DNA of 64,000 nucleotides from an uncultured Clostridia bacterium (lineage in GTDB: Bacteria > Bacillota > Clostridia > Christensenellales > CAG-314). The first letter of the stretch is position 1, and every line of letters begins with the position of its first letter. Under the pieces are notes generated by a model that had not been told where the DNA came from, searched no databases, and saw only the letters and a list, made by a program, of their open reading frames with translations. Position numbers and translations under genes: made by a program. This document shows, piece by piece, positions 32,341-41,085 of this stretch. The DNA lies in NCBI GenBank assembly GCA_934230325.1, contig CAKQEP010000002.1:62001-126000 (forward strand), given 5' to 3'.

Positions 32341-33780
32341 CTAAAACAACGACAGAATTTTGTCCAACACCTCTCGTTGCGTGACTATAATAGCCAACTT
32401 GCTGCGCACTCTCGTCAATCCCTGAAAAAGCATTTTTATCAAAACGTACTCGGGGTCGGGTTGGTTTTTTGCCTGCAATTTGTCGCCGTCGTAATAAAAA
32501 TCGTCGTCAACAACCATACACACGTTTTCAAACTCTTGACCTATGACGGCAAGCGCGTTTAAGGTTGTATTTGCGCGTTTGCTCAAAAAAGATATATACG
32601 TATACTCTTTCATCGACTTTGCGCGAGCGACGGCTTTTTGTTTGTCGGGTTCAAAAATGACTTTTACATCGTCAAAGCGGTACTCTTTTTTGTACCGCGA
32701 CAAATTGAGCAGGCAGGAAACAAACAAAGACAACTGTTCGTTTGTCCGCACCCTGTTTGTGAGTTTAAATACCGAGTTGCCGCACAATTCGTCGATTTTT
32801 TCGCACACCGCTTTAAACTCTTGCGTTTCAAACAAAGTCTGTTCTTTATCGTAGGAAAAAACGCATTTTGCGCCCTTTTTGACGGATTTTTCCGCTATGT
32901 CGTTAAGCGACAAAAAAGGCAATCTTTGCGCTTCGTCAACTATTACGACGTCGTAATCCGCGCCGTTTATTTTTGCTTTGTCGTCAACGGAAACGACGGT
33001 AACTCCGCAAAGATGTTTGCCAAGCCTTATATGCCCCAAACAAAGCGGACCGACGTGAATCACCAAAACTTTTTGCTTTTGACCTATCTGCTTTGCAAGG
33101 TCGTACACCAAAAGCGTTTTTCCCGTGCCTGCGCCGCCCGTCAAACCGACAAAAAGGTCGCTTTTGGACTTTAAAAACTTTGTGAGTTGGCTTTTGGTCG
33201 TCTGCTGGCTTTGCGTCAAAAGATACCGACCCGCCAAAAACCTGCTCGTGTTGTTTAGCGGCGATACGAGAATGTTTTTGGGCTTAAACGCTTCGTTAAG
33301 GTCGGCGTCGTCCGACTTTAACCCCTTTAAAACCTTGCGCAATTCCCCAAAAGAACACTCGCTCACCTGCTCTCCGTCCAACTTGTACAATTTGTCCGTT
33401 TCCGTCACGTAGGTAAAAAAATAATTGTCGCGCTTACCCAAAATTCCGAGATAGTATTTGTTTTGAAGTAATTGCTTTTTAATTCGCGCTAAACCGACGT
33501 TAAGACTTTTTAACTCAACGTTTACGCAACAATTTTCCGAAGTCTTAATGAGGTCAAACTCTTTGCTGAGTTGCGGCACGGTATACCCCGATACAAACCC
33601 TTCCGCGTCGGATTTTGACAAAGATAAATGCGTCAACAAAGCGGTTATGCCGACAATTTCCTGATGCCGATACTCGCTGCTCTTTTTAAAGCCGCAAAGA
33701 TAGCGCACGTATTTTTTGCAAAGCGCGGGATTGTCCGACAACTTTGTCAAATCGTATAAAGAAACCCTTTTGTACTGCAT
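32341..33780 (-). CDS. SF1/DUF2075-type helicase-like ATPase with an N-terminal PD-(D/E)xK-like nuclease domain
   Basis: A 479-residue protein. The N-terminal part (about 1-170) has a nuclease-like core: EFDLIK (Asp76), then VELKS (Glu89, Lys91) and a following helix with Gln103. The ATPase part has Walker A GGAGTGKT (215-222), Walker B VVIVDEAQ (278-285), FSYDKEQTLF, TNRVRTNEQL, the motif V-like IGQEFENVCMVVDD and the motif VI-like QGLTRVRSKLAIIV. It resembles DUF2075/Schlafen-group-3 helicases. A DNA or RNA defence or repair role is possible. ATG at 33780 follows a promoter directly, so the mRNA should be leaderless. Confidence 0.75.
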   Translation of the reverse strand: MQYKRVSLYDLTKLSDNPALCKKYVRYLCGFKKSSEYRHQEIVGITALLTHLSLSKSDAEGFVSGYTVPQLSKEFDLIKTSENCCVNVELKSLNVGLARIKKQLLQNKYYLGILGKRDNYFFTYVTETDKLYKLDGEQVSECSFGELRKVLKGLKSDDADLNEAFKPKNILVSPLNNTSRFLAGRYLLTQSQQTTKSQLTKFLKSKSDLFVGLTGGAGTGKTLLVYDLAKQIGQKQKVLVIHVGPLCLGHIRLGKHLCGVTVVSVDDKAKINGADYDVVIVDEAQRLPFLSLNDIAEKSVKKGAKCVFSYDKEQTLFETQEFKAVCEKIDELCGNSVFKLTNRVRTNEQLSLFVSCLLNLSRYKKEYRFDDVKVIFEPDKQKAVARAKSMKEYTYISFLSKRANTTLNALAVIGQEFENVCMVVDDDFYYDGDKLQAKNQPDPEYVLIKMLFQGLTRVRSKLAIIVTQREVLDKILSLF

Positions 33781-33787
33781 ATATTTT

Positions 33788-33816
33788 ATTTTAACAAAAA
33801 ACAAATCGTTTTACAA
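33788..33816 (-). promoter_or_regulatory. Promoter giving a leaderless nuclease-helicase mRNA
   Basis: On the minus strand: TTGTAA (33816-33811), 17-nt spacer, TAAAAT (33793-33788), 7 nt, ATG at 33780. No SD. Confidence 0.6.
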
Positions 33817-33975
33817 GAAAAAAACCGCTTTTTTGCTTTTTTAACGTAATTTTGCCGCTTTCGTTTGCATTAAAACCGTAAACGACAAATTTATTTTTGC
33901 AACGGGCGTTTTCACAAAAAAAGTATTCGAAGCGTATTATTAAATACGACAATATTTTATAATCGGGAGAGTTTT

Positions 33976-34524
33976 ATGGCAAATTATAACGTAACTATTA
34001 CCAACGGCGCAGGCAGTCAAACGATGCAGGCAGGAACTTACAACGTTGCGGCAACGGCGGCGGGATACGACGTCAGCACCCTCACCCCCGCCACGTACAC
34101 GGCAACGGAAAATGCGGGAAACGGCGCGTTTACCCTTGCGGCTAACGGCACGCTGACTTTAAAAGTTAACGAAACGGGCGCAGAAGGCGGGACGGCGGTC
34201 ACGGGCGGCACGGTCGTTATGACCGACAGCACGGGAAACACTCAGTACGGAAACGCCGTCACGATAGACGGCAGCGGAAACGCCGTATTTACAAAAGTTC
34301 CTTTCGGGGACGGCGCGACGCCCTACGTCTTGCACTTTAAACAATTGACTTCCGACGCCACGCACAATGCGTTTGAAGGCGTGATTACCGTCAATATGAC
34401 AAGCAACGAACAGACGGAATACCTGCTTAACACGGCGGCGGCGCAACAAAACTTTACCGTCACCGACGCAAACTACTCGGGATTGCCCGTCAACAACGCA
34501 ACGCTTGAATTTTCTGCGCAATGA
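33976..34524 (+). CDS. Beta-rich protein with Cna-B/transthyretin-like modules, no signal peptide
   Basis: A 182-residue protein poor in Lys, Trp and Cys, and rich in Thr, Ala, Asn and Gly. It has no N-terminal hydrophobic segment. Residues about 55-120 (LAANGTLTLKVNETGAEGGTAVTGGTVVMTD, then DGSGNAVFTKVPFG) resemble Cna-B-type beta sandwiches. The C-terminus reads FTVTDANYSGLPVNNATLEF, a motif shared with the next gene product. CGGGAGAG precedes the ATG. The last codon overlaps the next gene by four bases (ATGA). Function is unknown; a structural or surface part is inferred. Confidence 0.65.
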   Translation: MANYNVTITNGAGSQTMQAGTYNVAATAAGYDVSTLTPATYTATENAGNGAFTLAANGTLTLKVNETGAEGGTAVTGGTVVMTDSTGNTQYGNAVTIDGSGNAVFTKVPFGDGATPYVLHFKQLTSDATHNAFEGVITVNMTSNEQTEYLLNTAAAQQNFTVTDANYSGLPVNNATLEFSAQ

Positions 34525-34871
34525 CGGCGATGCAAAAAATCTATCTGAATATATCGTCAAATTTGTCACCCGCGCGACTGACGATAACCGATTTCGAAGG
34601 CAATATAGTGAGTTGTTGCGACTTGACGACAAACACGACGAGCGGATATTTTTGCTCGGCAAAAAAAGATTTTGTCGTTGCCCTTACCCCTGCTAACGGA
34701 GAGGCAAAACCGCAAAGAAGAATTTTGACGGTGACGAAAAAACAACGAAAGTTTTGCTTAAACTTTGAGTTTTTGCAACCGCCGACAAACGCTTTTTTGC
34801 TTACCGACAAAAACTACGGATTGCCCATAGACGGCGTATTGTTTTTTACGCAGACAACTTTCAACGTTTAA
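34521..34871 (+). CDS. Small protein, translationally coupled relative of the preceding gene product
   Basis: A 116-residue protein without signal peptide. ARLTITDFEGNIVSCCDL and SGYFCSAKKDFVVALTP suggest a beta-sandwich, and the C-terminal FLLTDKNYGLPIDGVLFF parallels FTVTDANYSGLPVNNATLEF of its neighbour. It is much more basic and contains cysteines. The start overlaps the upstream stop (ATGA) and has no SD of its own, so reinitiation is likely. A hairpin at 34926-34956 ends the unit. Function is unknown. Confidence 0.6.
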   Translation: MTAMQKIYLNISSNLSPARLTITDFEGNIVSCCDLTTNTTSGYFCSAKKDFVVALTPANGEAKPQRRILTVTKKQRKFCLNFEFLQPPTNAFLLTDKNYGLPIDGVLFFTQTTFNV

Positions 34872-34925
34872 AAAAATCCAAACCTTTTTTAAGGACAATT
34901 TTTTGTAAGACAGTTTTTTGTACGA

Positions 34926-34956
34926 CAATCGCCGCAAATTTTGCGGCGATTGAATT
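34926..34956. terminator. Terminator between the coupled pair and the ABC operon
   Basis: CAATCGCCGCAA and TTGCGGCGATTG, loop ATT, then AATTTT. Confidence 0.7.
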
Positions 34957-35024
34957 TTAAACTATTTTTGCAACTATATTACAACTATATTTTTGTATCA
35001 AAAACTGCGATACGTATGCGATTT

Positions 35025-36620
35025 TTACAAATTTTCAAAAATTGCGCAACCCTTTGTTTTTGTCCAACGGTACAGCGCAAAACACAAAACGACAACGAGC
35101 ATAAGCCACATTGACAAATACAACTCGACGGAAGCGACGGAACTTACCGCAAAGTATAGTCCGATAAACAATCCCGCAAAAATCATATTTGCAATAGTAC
35201 ACAAAAACACGCTAAAACTTTGTTTTAACACCACTACTTCGTTTGACCAAGATAGATTAGGACGCAAAAGTCCGAGAAACATTCCAAACAAAGCGAAAAG
35301 CGCGATACTCAAAAAGGTGAAAGGCAAAGAGAGCAGCCATATCCACACGTTGGGCTTGACGACGATAAGAACAATCAAATTTGCCAAAAGCGCAGGCGCG
35401 GCAGTAATAACAACGTGAAGGTTGAGTTTTGCCTTGATTATTTGCCACGCCGACACGGGCATACTTTGCAATATCCAAATGCTTTTGCCTTCCAGCGACA
35501 CGGACGGAGCGGAAATGTCGTTCATAGACGCCAAAGCGCAGACTGCGCCGCACAAAAAGAAAGCGAATCCGTCAATGCTCATTCCTTTAAAAATATTTTG
35601 AAATACGTCAAAAAGCGAACTGCCGAAAATCGCAAAATACACCGCAAAAATAATGAGAAATATCGTCCCGAACGAGCAATTTAATATATAGTTTGCACTA
35701 TGAAAAAATCTGCCGAATTCTTTTTTTAACAAAGCGCGCGGTACGCTTTGCGACTTTATTTTGCGGTCGTCGTACTTTGTTTTTGCGACGCCGCTTTTAA
35801 AGGTTGCGATTTTTATAAACGTGCGTTGCAACACCCAAAAAGACAGCGCAAACAACGCCGCAGATATTGCAAAAACGCTCAAAAACGCAACGACGTTGCC
35901 CGTACCCGCAAGCCCCAACGCATACAGCGGATAAAATTTTGATATATTTGCGCCGACGTTTCCCGCGTCGGTAATTATTTTTTCAAAAAACACTTGCGCG
36001 TAAAAAATAAACGCGTAGTACGCCGCAAAAAACAGCAAGGCAAACAATACGGCAAAAAGGCTTTTGCGTTTGGCTTTTGCGGTGATTTTTGCAACTAAAA
36101 ATCCTACCAAAAAGGATAAAAAAGACACGATAAGCGATATAGACAAAATTAAAAACAATCCGCCAAATACCGCCGCAACCGACGGAGCAAACACGACGTA
36201 TACCACGACGGCGGGCAAGCTCACTATACCGGAAAAGAGAAGCGACAGCAAGCAAACGCTTGCGACTCTCGACGCGACTATATATTTGACGGGTATCGGC
36301 ATACTCAACAGCAAATCGTTGTCTTTTGGTTGGTACAGCACTGCGGAAGTATTAAACACGCTTCCAAAAAGACCCAAACACAAGGCTAATATACTCATAA
36401 TAGAAAAGTAAAGCCAACCAAACCCCGCCGAAAGGAGCGGCTCGCACAGAGAAATAGACAGTTTTACAAAGGTTCCGCCGATAACGCCGAAAAACAGCAA
36501 AACGTACCCCGCAATAATGGCAATACTTGCCCATTTGTTGCGCATTTTGCCCTTTTTTGCGTCGTAAAAAAATATTTTAAAATTTTCCGCAAGTTGCTTT
36601 TTAAGGAGAATTTTAAACAT
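35025..36620 (-). CDS. ABC exporter permease, large type
   Basis: A 531-residue membrane protein with about twelve predicted helices, of the putative ABC-exporter (PF16962-like) group. Features are the N-terminal FKILLKKQLAENFKIFFYDAKKGKMRNKW, then VGFLVAKITAKAKRKSLFAVL and SLEGKSIWILQSMPVSAWQIIKAKLNLH. It pairs with the ATPase gene 3 bp upstream. Its substrate is unknown. Last gene of a four-gene operon read from 39208 to 35025. Confidence 0.82.
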   Translation of the reverse strand: MFKILLKKQLAENFKIFFYDAKKGKMRNKWASIAIIAGYVLLFFGVIGGTFVKLSISLCEPLLSAGFGWLYFSIMSILALCLGLFGSVFNTSAVLYQPKDNDLLLSMPIPVKYIVASRVASVCLLSLLFSGIVSLPAVVVYVVFAPSVAAVFGGLFLILSISLIVSFLSFLVGFLVAKITAKAKRKSLFAVLFALLFFAAYYAFIFYAQVFFEKIITDAGNVGANISKFYPLYALGLAGTGNVVAFLSVFAISAALFALSFWVLQRTFIKIATFKSGVAKTKYDDRKIKSQSVPRALLKKEFGRFFHSANYILNCSFGTIFLIIFAVYFAIFGSSLFDVFQNIFKGMSIDGFAFFLCGAVCALASMNDISAPSVSLEGKSIWILQSMPVSAWQIIKAKLNLHVVITAAPALLANLIVLIVVKPNVWIWLLSLPFTFLSIALFALFGMFLGLLRPNLSWSNEVVVLKQSFSVFLCTIANMIFAGLFIGLYFAVSSVASVELYLSMWLMLVVVLCFALYRWTKTKGCAIFENL

Positions 36621-36623
36621 AAA

Positions 36624-37328
36624 TCAACCCTCGAGTTCCAAAAAGACGTTTTCTAACGACGAGTCGCCCTTTACTTCTTCCGTTTTGCCGCAGCGAATAA
36701 GTTTGCCGTCCTTTATTATGGCTACTTTGTCGCAAAGTTTTTCCGCTACTTCCAGCACGTGGGTAGAAAAAAATATCGCGCCGCCGTCGTCGCACAATTC
36801 CCGCATCATTTGCTTGAGAACGTGCGCGGCTTTTGGGTCGAGCCCGACAAACGGCTCGTCCATAACTATGAGTTTGGGAGCGTGAATCCACGCGGATATG
36901 ACGGCAAGTTTCTGTTTCATGCCGTGAGAGTAACTGCTTATTGTCATACCGAGTTTGTCGGTCATCTCAAACAAATCGGCGTATTTTGCTATTTTTGCCT
37001 TTCTTTCTTCCGCGCTTATCTTAAAAACGTCGGCTACGAAATTGAGGTATTTTATCCCCGTCATAAAATCGTACAAGTCGGGGTTGTCGGGAATATACGC
37101 AATGCGTTTTTTACACTCTACGGGGTTGCTTTTTAAGTCGATGCCGTCAACGAGTATCTGCCCCTCTTCAAAGGAAAGTATGCCGACAACCGCTTTGAGC
37201 GTCGTGGTTTTGCCTGCGCCGTTGTGTCCGATAAAACCGTAAATTTCTCCGCTATCGATAAAAAGACTCAAATCGTCAACGGCTTTTTTGTCGCCGTAAC
37301 TTTTGGTGAGATGCGATATGTCGAGCAT
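36624..37328 (-). CDS. ABC transporter ATP-binding protein
   Basis: A 234-residue ATPase. Walker A GHNGAGKTTTLKAVVG (about 34-49), Q-loop region KKRIAYIPDNPDLYDF, a relaxed signature SSYSHGMKQKLAVISAWIH in place of LSGGQ, Walker B LIVMDEPFVGLDP and the switch histidine in FFSTHVLEVAEKL. It resembles ATPases of ABC-2-type exporters. AAGGAGG precedes the ATG. It energises the large permease encoded directly after it. Confidence 0.92.
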   Translation of the reverse strand: MLDISHLTKSYGDKKAVDDLSLFIDSGEIYGFIGHNGAGKTTTLKAVVGILSFEEGQILVDGIDLKSNPVECKKRIAYIPDNPDLYDFMTGIKYLNFVADVFKISAEERKAKIAKYADLFEMTDKLGMTISSYSHGMKQKLAVISAWIHAPKLIVMDEPFVGLDPKAAHVLKQMMRELCDDGGAIFFSTHVLEVAEKLCDKVAIIKDGKLIRCGKTEEVKGDSSLENVFLELEG

Positions 37329-37355
37329 TGTCTTTGCCTCCTTTTTTTGTAGTCG

Positions 37356-38288
37356 TTACCCGTTTGTTTTGGCGGGTTTACGTTTGATTTTGATTTTGAT
37401 AAAGTTGACGAGCAAGTATGCCGCAAGTAGCGCCGCCAAAGAAGCAATCACAACGATATACATTGCGGCTACGGATACTTTTACGTCAAAAAAGTAAATA
37501 TTACAGTCTAAGCTGTCCTTGATTTTTTCTATGGCTTCGGGCGGAAAATTCTGCGCCGCCATCTCCCTAAACACGCCGTTTAACGCGTGATTGCGAATAA
37601 GACTCGTTCCGTATGTGCTTGGCAAAAAGGACATCACTCTTTGCAGCGTCGTACCGAAACTCGATATCGGCATATACGCTCCGCTCACAAATCCGTATCC
37701 CGCAGAAATTATCGTTCCTATTGCGGAAACCTGCCCTTGCGTCGTCAAAAAGTTGTTGATTAAGCAAGAAAAAGCCGTGCCGAAAGCCGTAAGCACAAAA
37801 ACGTCGAGCAATATGAGCAAAACGTCGCCAAAAGACAAAAACCAACCGTTTTTAAGCGCGATGTATACGAAACTCACGCCCGTAGCCACGTACGTGACGA
37901 TAATGGTAGATATCATCGTCGCGACGTAATACGCCAAAGCCACCGTAGATTTTTTGACGGGGGTAACCATCATATCTTTTCTTGCGCCGTTAAGTTTGTC
38001 CGTCGCCATAAGTGTGTTTGAGCAAAAAGCAACCGTCACGCAACACACCGCCAAAAGAGAAGAAAAAAGTTCTCCCGCGACTGCGCCGTTAATAAGTTTG
38101 TCCGCCGCGTCCTGCGCCAAAAATCCCGTCGGTATAAAGTTTGCAAAATTGTCCTTATAAACGTTAGCCAAAAATGTCGAGTACAAAACGAGAAGTATTA
38201 TCGGCGTAATAAGAGAAGTAAAAAACATTCCCTTATCCTTAAAAAATACTTTTACGTTGCGCTTTACAAGCATACAAAACGCTCTCAT
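37356..38288 (-). CDS. ABC-2 type permease
   Basis: A 310-residue membrane protein with six predicted helices. The N-terminal helix is followed by a long outer loop (KDNFANFIPTGFLAQDAADKLINGAVAGELFSS). The typical ABC-2 region TDKLNGARKDMMVTPVKKSTVALAYYVATM and the pattern ISAGYGFVSGAYMPISSFGTTLQRVMSFLPSTYG follow. It starts inside the end of the upstream ATPase gene (4-bp overlap). Together they form a DrrAB-like exporter; drug or lipid export is possible. Confidence 0.88.
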   Translation of the reverse strand: MRAFCMLVKRNVKVFFKDKGMFFTSLITPIILLVLYSTFLANVYKDNFANFIPTGFLAQDAADKLINGAVAGELFSSLLAVCCVTVAFCSNTLMATDKLNGARKDMMVTPVKKSTVALAYYVATMISTIIVTYVATGVSFVYIALKNGWFLSFGDVLLILLDVFVLTAFGTAFSCLINNFLTTQGQVSAIGTIISAGYGFVSGAYMPISSFGTTLQRVMSFLPSTYGTSLIRNHALNGVFREMAAQNFPPEAIEKIKDSLDCNIYFFDVKVSVAAMYIVVIASLAALLAAYLLVNFIKIKIKRKPAKTNG

Positions 38289-39208
38289 AAGTTGCCTCCT
38301 ACAAGTTTTTTGCCCGTAACCGCCAAAAATACGTCGTCCATCTTGCCTTTTGCTATTTCAAAATCAACAAATATCTGCGGATTTGCTATTATCATATCCC
38401 GTGCTTCCGCCGTGTTTTTGACAAAAATGCGAAAACCGTCGCTGACTTGTTCGTAAACGAAACCTCGCGCCTTTAAAACCGCTTCTTCTACGCCGTAAAC
38501 GGTGACAAAATCGCCCGTGTACCTGTTTTTAAGGCTCAACGGCGTGCCTTCCGCCGCTATTTTTCCGCCGTCGAGTATGACGACGTAATCGGCGTCGGCG
38601 GCTTCTTCCATATAGTGCGTGGTCAAAAATACCGTCATTCCCCTTTCCTTTCTGCACCGCTCGATAACTTGCCAAAGCGTTTTGCGCGTCTGCGGGTCAA
38701 GCCCCGTCGTCGGTTCGTCCAAAATAAGTATCTGCGGTTGGTTTAAAAGCGCTCTCGCAACGTCTATTCTGCGGCGCTGTCCGCCGGAAAGTTTGCCGAC
38801 GGGACGGTTGATAAAACTTTCAAAATCCAAGATTTTTGCAAGATTGTCTACCCTCTCTTTACATTCCTGCGCAGAAAGTCCGTACAAACTTGCCTTTACC
38901 GTCAAATTGTCTTTTACCGACAACGCGCCGTCAAGCGCAGAGTTTTGAAACACGACGCCTATTTTTTGAGTAATCGCCGCCATATCGGTATCGACGTTTT
39001 TTCCGTCGATAACTACCGAGCCGCCGTCTTTGACGAGCATACCGCACATTATCGATATGGTGGTTGATTTTCCCGCGCCGTTTACGCCCAAAAAGGCAAA
39101 CAATTCCCCACGCTTTACCTCAAAAGACAAATCGTTTACCGCGTGTACTTCGCCAAAACTTTTGTCGAGATTGTCTATTTTTATTATAACGTTATCGCCG
39201 TCTGCCAT
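38285..39208 (-). CDS. ABC transporter ATP-binding protein, DrrA-like
   Basis: A 307-residue ATPase: Walker A LGVNGAGKSTTISIMCGML, Q-loop KIGVVFQNSALDGALSV, signature GKLSGGQRRRIDVARALL, Walker B ILILDEPTTGLDPQT, switch TTHYMEEA. A C-terminal extension (about 225-307) is typical of DrrA-type exporter ATPases. ATG at 39208 is preferred, since an upstream in-frame TTG is part of the SD (TTGGAGGT). First gene of the operon, behind a perfect consensus promoter. Confidence 0.92.
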   Translation of the reverse strand: MADGDNVIIKIDNLDKSFGEVHAVNDLSFEVKRGELFAFLGVNGAGKSTTISIMCGMLVKDGGSVVIDGKNVDTDMAAITQKIGVVFQNSALDGALSVKDNLTVKASLYGLSAQECKERVDNLAKILDFESFINRPVGKLSGGQRRRIDVARALLNQPQILILDEPTTGLDPQTRKTLWQVIERCRKERGMTVFLTTHYMEEAADADYVVILDGGKIAAEGTPLSLKNRYTGDFVTVYGVEEAVLKARGFVYEQVSDGFRIFVKNTAEARDMIIANPQIFVDFEIAKGKMDDVFLAVTGKKLVGGNL

Positions 39209-39259
39209 TAAGCAAAACACCTCCAAAAGGTCGCTTTTTTAAAGATTTTAACCTTTTTT

Positions 39260-39288
39260 ATTATATTGCACGCGCGCGTATATGTCAA
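39260..39288 (-). promoter_or_regulatory. Perfect sigma-A promoter of the ABC operon with an alternating CG spacer
   Basis: On the minus strand: TTGACA (39288-39283), 17-nt spacer, TATAAT (39265-39260). The spacer TATACGCGCGCGTGCAA is almost entirely alternating pyrimidine-purine. Confidence 0.85.
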
Positions 39289-39533
39289 TAAAAATAATAA
39301 AATTACGCTCAAAAAAACCGCCCCTCCGCCTACTTTAATACCGCTATAGGATAATACCGTATATAAATATTGCCGATACGGATATACCCCGTTTTGCATA
39401 ATCGAAACGTTGCAAAAACTAATATTTGCAATCTTTTTATATAAAGTTTTATTGCGGTTTGGTGTTGATTTTGATAAATCGATTAAACGACTATATAAGA
39501 AATTTGAAGCGTTTTTTTGCCTTGATTTTTTGA

Positions 39534-39562
39534 TTGACTTTAATTTTTAAAGGTGCTAATAT
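39534..39562 (+). promoter_or_regulatory. Sigma-A promoter of the MATE gene
   Basis: TTGACT at 39534-39539, 17-nt spacer, TAATAT at 39557-39562. It rules out an in-frame GTG start at 39553. Confidence 0.65.
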
Positions 39563-39621
39563 CCACTCGATATTACAAATATTACTTTACTCAACGCATA
39601 CGCTTTGTTACAGAAAAAATC

Positions 39622-41001
39622 ATGAAAAAAAGACAGCCTATTGACGAACATTTTTTCGGTACTGCAAATATTTGGAAAATATTGTTTAGAGTTGCTCCGC
39701 CCGTTATGTTGGCGCAACTCATTCTTGCGTTGTACAATATCGTAGACAGTTTTTTTGTCGGCAAATATTCCGGCGACGGGCTGACCGCGTTGTCGGTAAT
39801 TTATCCCGTTCAACTTATCGTTATGGCTCTTGCGATAGGTACGGGCGTGGGCGTAAATACTTATATGGCAAAACAATACGCCCTAAACAAACCGCAGGAA
39901 GCGCAACGTACCGCCGGCGCGGGACTTGCCGTTGCGTTGGTTATGTGGGCGGTTTTTTCCGTTGCGTCGATTTTTGTTTTAAAGCCTTATGCTGAAAGTT
40001 CCGCAAGTTCTCCCCAAGCCGTAAAATATACGATTGACTACGGAATTATCGTCTGCGTCGGCAGTTTGGGCTTGTTTTGCGAAAGCATTTGGACAAAAGC
40101 GCACCAAGCGCGCGGAAATATGTTTACGCCTACCGTAGCACAAATAGCGGGTGCGGTTACAAACATAATTCTCGATCCGATTCTTATTTTCGGTTGGTGG
40201 ATTTTTCCCGAGATGGGAATAAAAGGCGCGGCAATCGCAACGGTAGCAGGACAATTTGTAGCCGCCGTAATCGTCGGCGTAAAAGGTTGCAGCAAACCGC
40301 CCAAACTCAAGGAATCGGGCGCGTACGTAAAACAAATATTTAAACTCGGTTATCCGTCGATACTTATGCAGGCAATGTTTACCGTTTATATAGGCGCGCT
40401 CAACCTTATTCTTGCCAACCGATTTAACGATCAGACGGTGACGGTGCTCGGTTTGTATTACAAATTGCAAGCGTTTTTCTTTATTCCGCTGTTTGGATTG
40501 CAAACGTGCATAGTACCTATTTTGAGTTACAACTACACAAACAAACGATACGACCGATGTAAAAAAATATTTGCGGATTCTTTGATTATATCCGCCGTGT
40601 GCATGACTTTGGGCATATTGTGCTTTGAAATAATACCGACGCAACTCATATCGATTTTTTCCAAAGACCAAAAAGTGTTTGAAATAGGCAAAACGGCTTT
40701 CCGCATAATAGGGTTGAGTTTTTTGCCCGCAGTTTTTTCTATGATGTCGCCGATATTTTTTCAAGCCATCGGATACTCGAAAACAAGCACGTTTTTGTCG
40801 GTTTTGCGGCAACTCATTTGCCTTGTTCCCGTATTTTGGGGGTTTTCCTACGTCGGACTTAACTATTGTTGGATAGCCTTTCCCGTTGCAGAAACGGTGA
40901 CGACCGCAATAGGCGTGATTTTGTATTTTTCGGCAACAAAAAAATGGAAGGCAGAGCAAAAAGCAACGCCTCCCGTCGCGGCAAAAATGCCGACCGAATA
41001 A
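39622..41001 (+). CDS. MATE-family efflux transporter
   Basis: A 459-residue membrane protein with twelve predicted helices in two halves. It begins MKKRQPIDEHFFGTANIWKILFRVAPPVMLAQLILALYNIVDSFFVGKY, the classical MATE opening, and has AIGTGVGVNTYMAKQYAL plus the matching second-half region GYPSILMQAMFTVYIGALNLILA. It exports cationic drugs or metabolites using sodium or proton gradients. ATG at 39622 is chosen because the promoter overlaps any earlier start. The SD is weak. Substrate unknown. Confidence 0.9.
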   Translation: MKKRQPIDEHFFGTANIWKILFRVAPPVMLAQLILALYNIVDSFFVGKYSGDGLTALSVIYPVQLIVMALAIGTGVGVNTYMAKQYALNKPQEAQRTAGAGLAVALVMWAVFSVASIFVLKPYAESSASSPQAVKYTIDYGIIVCVGSLGLFCESIWTKAHQARGNMFTPTVAQIAGAVTNIILDPILIFGWWIFPEMGIKGAAIATVAGQFVAAVIVGVKGCSKPPKLKESGAYVKQIFKLGYPSILMQAMFTVYIGALNLILANRFNDQTVTVLGLYYKLQAFFFIPLFGLQTCIVPILSYNYTNKRYDRCKKIFADSLIISAVCMTLGILCFEIIPTQLISIFSKDQKVFEIGKTAFRIIGLSFLPAVFSMMSPIFFQAIGYSKTSTFLSVLRQLICLVPVFWGFSYVGLNYCWIAFPVAETVTTAIGVILYFSATKKWKAEQKATPPVAAKMPTE

Positions 41002-41085
41002 TATCAGATAACCAAATTACAGCGATACGTAACGACAAAATTGCGACAAAATCGCAATAAAATCACAACAATCGACGCCGACAAA

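Larger units (their letters stand above)
39209..39621. other. Divergent intergenic region between the ABC operon and the MATE gene
   Basis: No gene is supported. It holds the ABC operon promoter (39260-39288) and the MATE promoter (39534-39562). A 6-bp inverted repeat CCGTAT/ATACGG near 39357-39382 is the only other structure noticed. The rest is AT-rich. Confidence 0.6.

Noticed and set aside
39979..40959. 326-codon minus-strand frame opposite the MATE gene
   Set aside because: Antisense to a well-supported transporter; composition rich in Arg, Tyr and His typical of a shadow frame.
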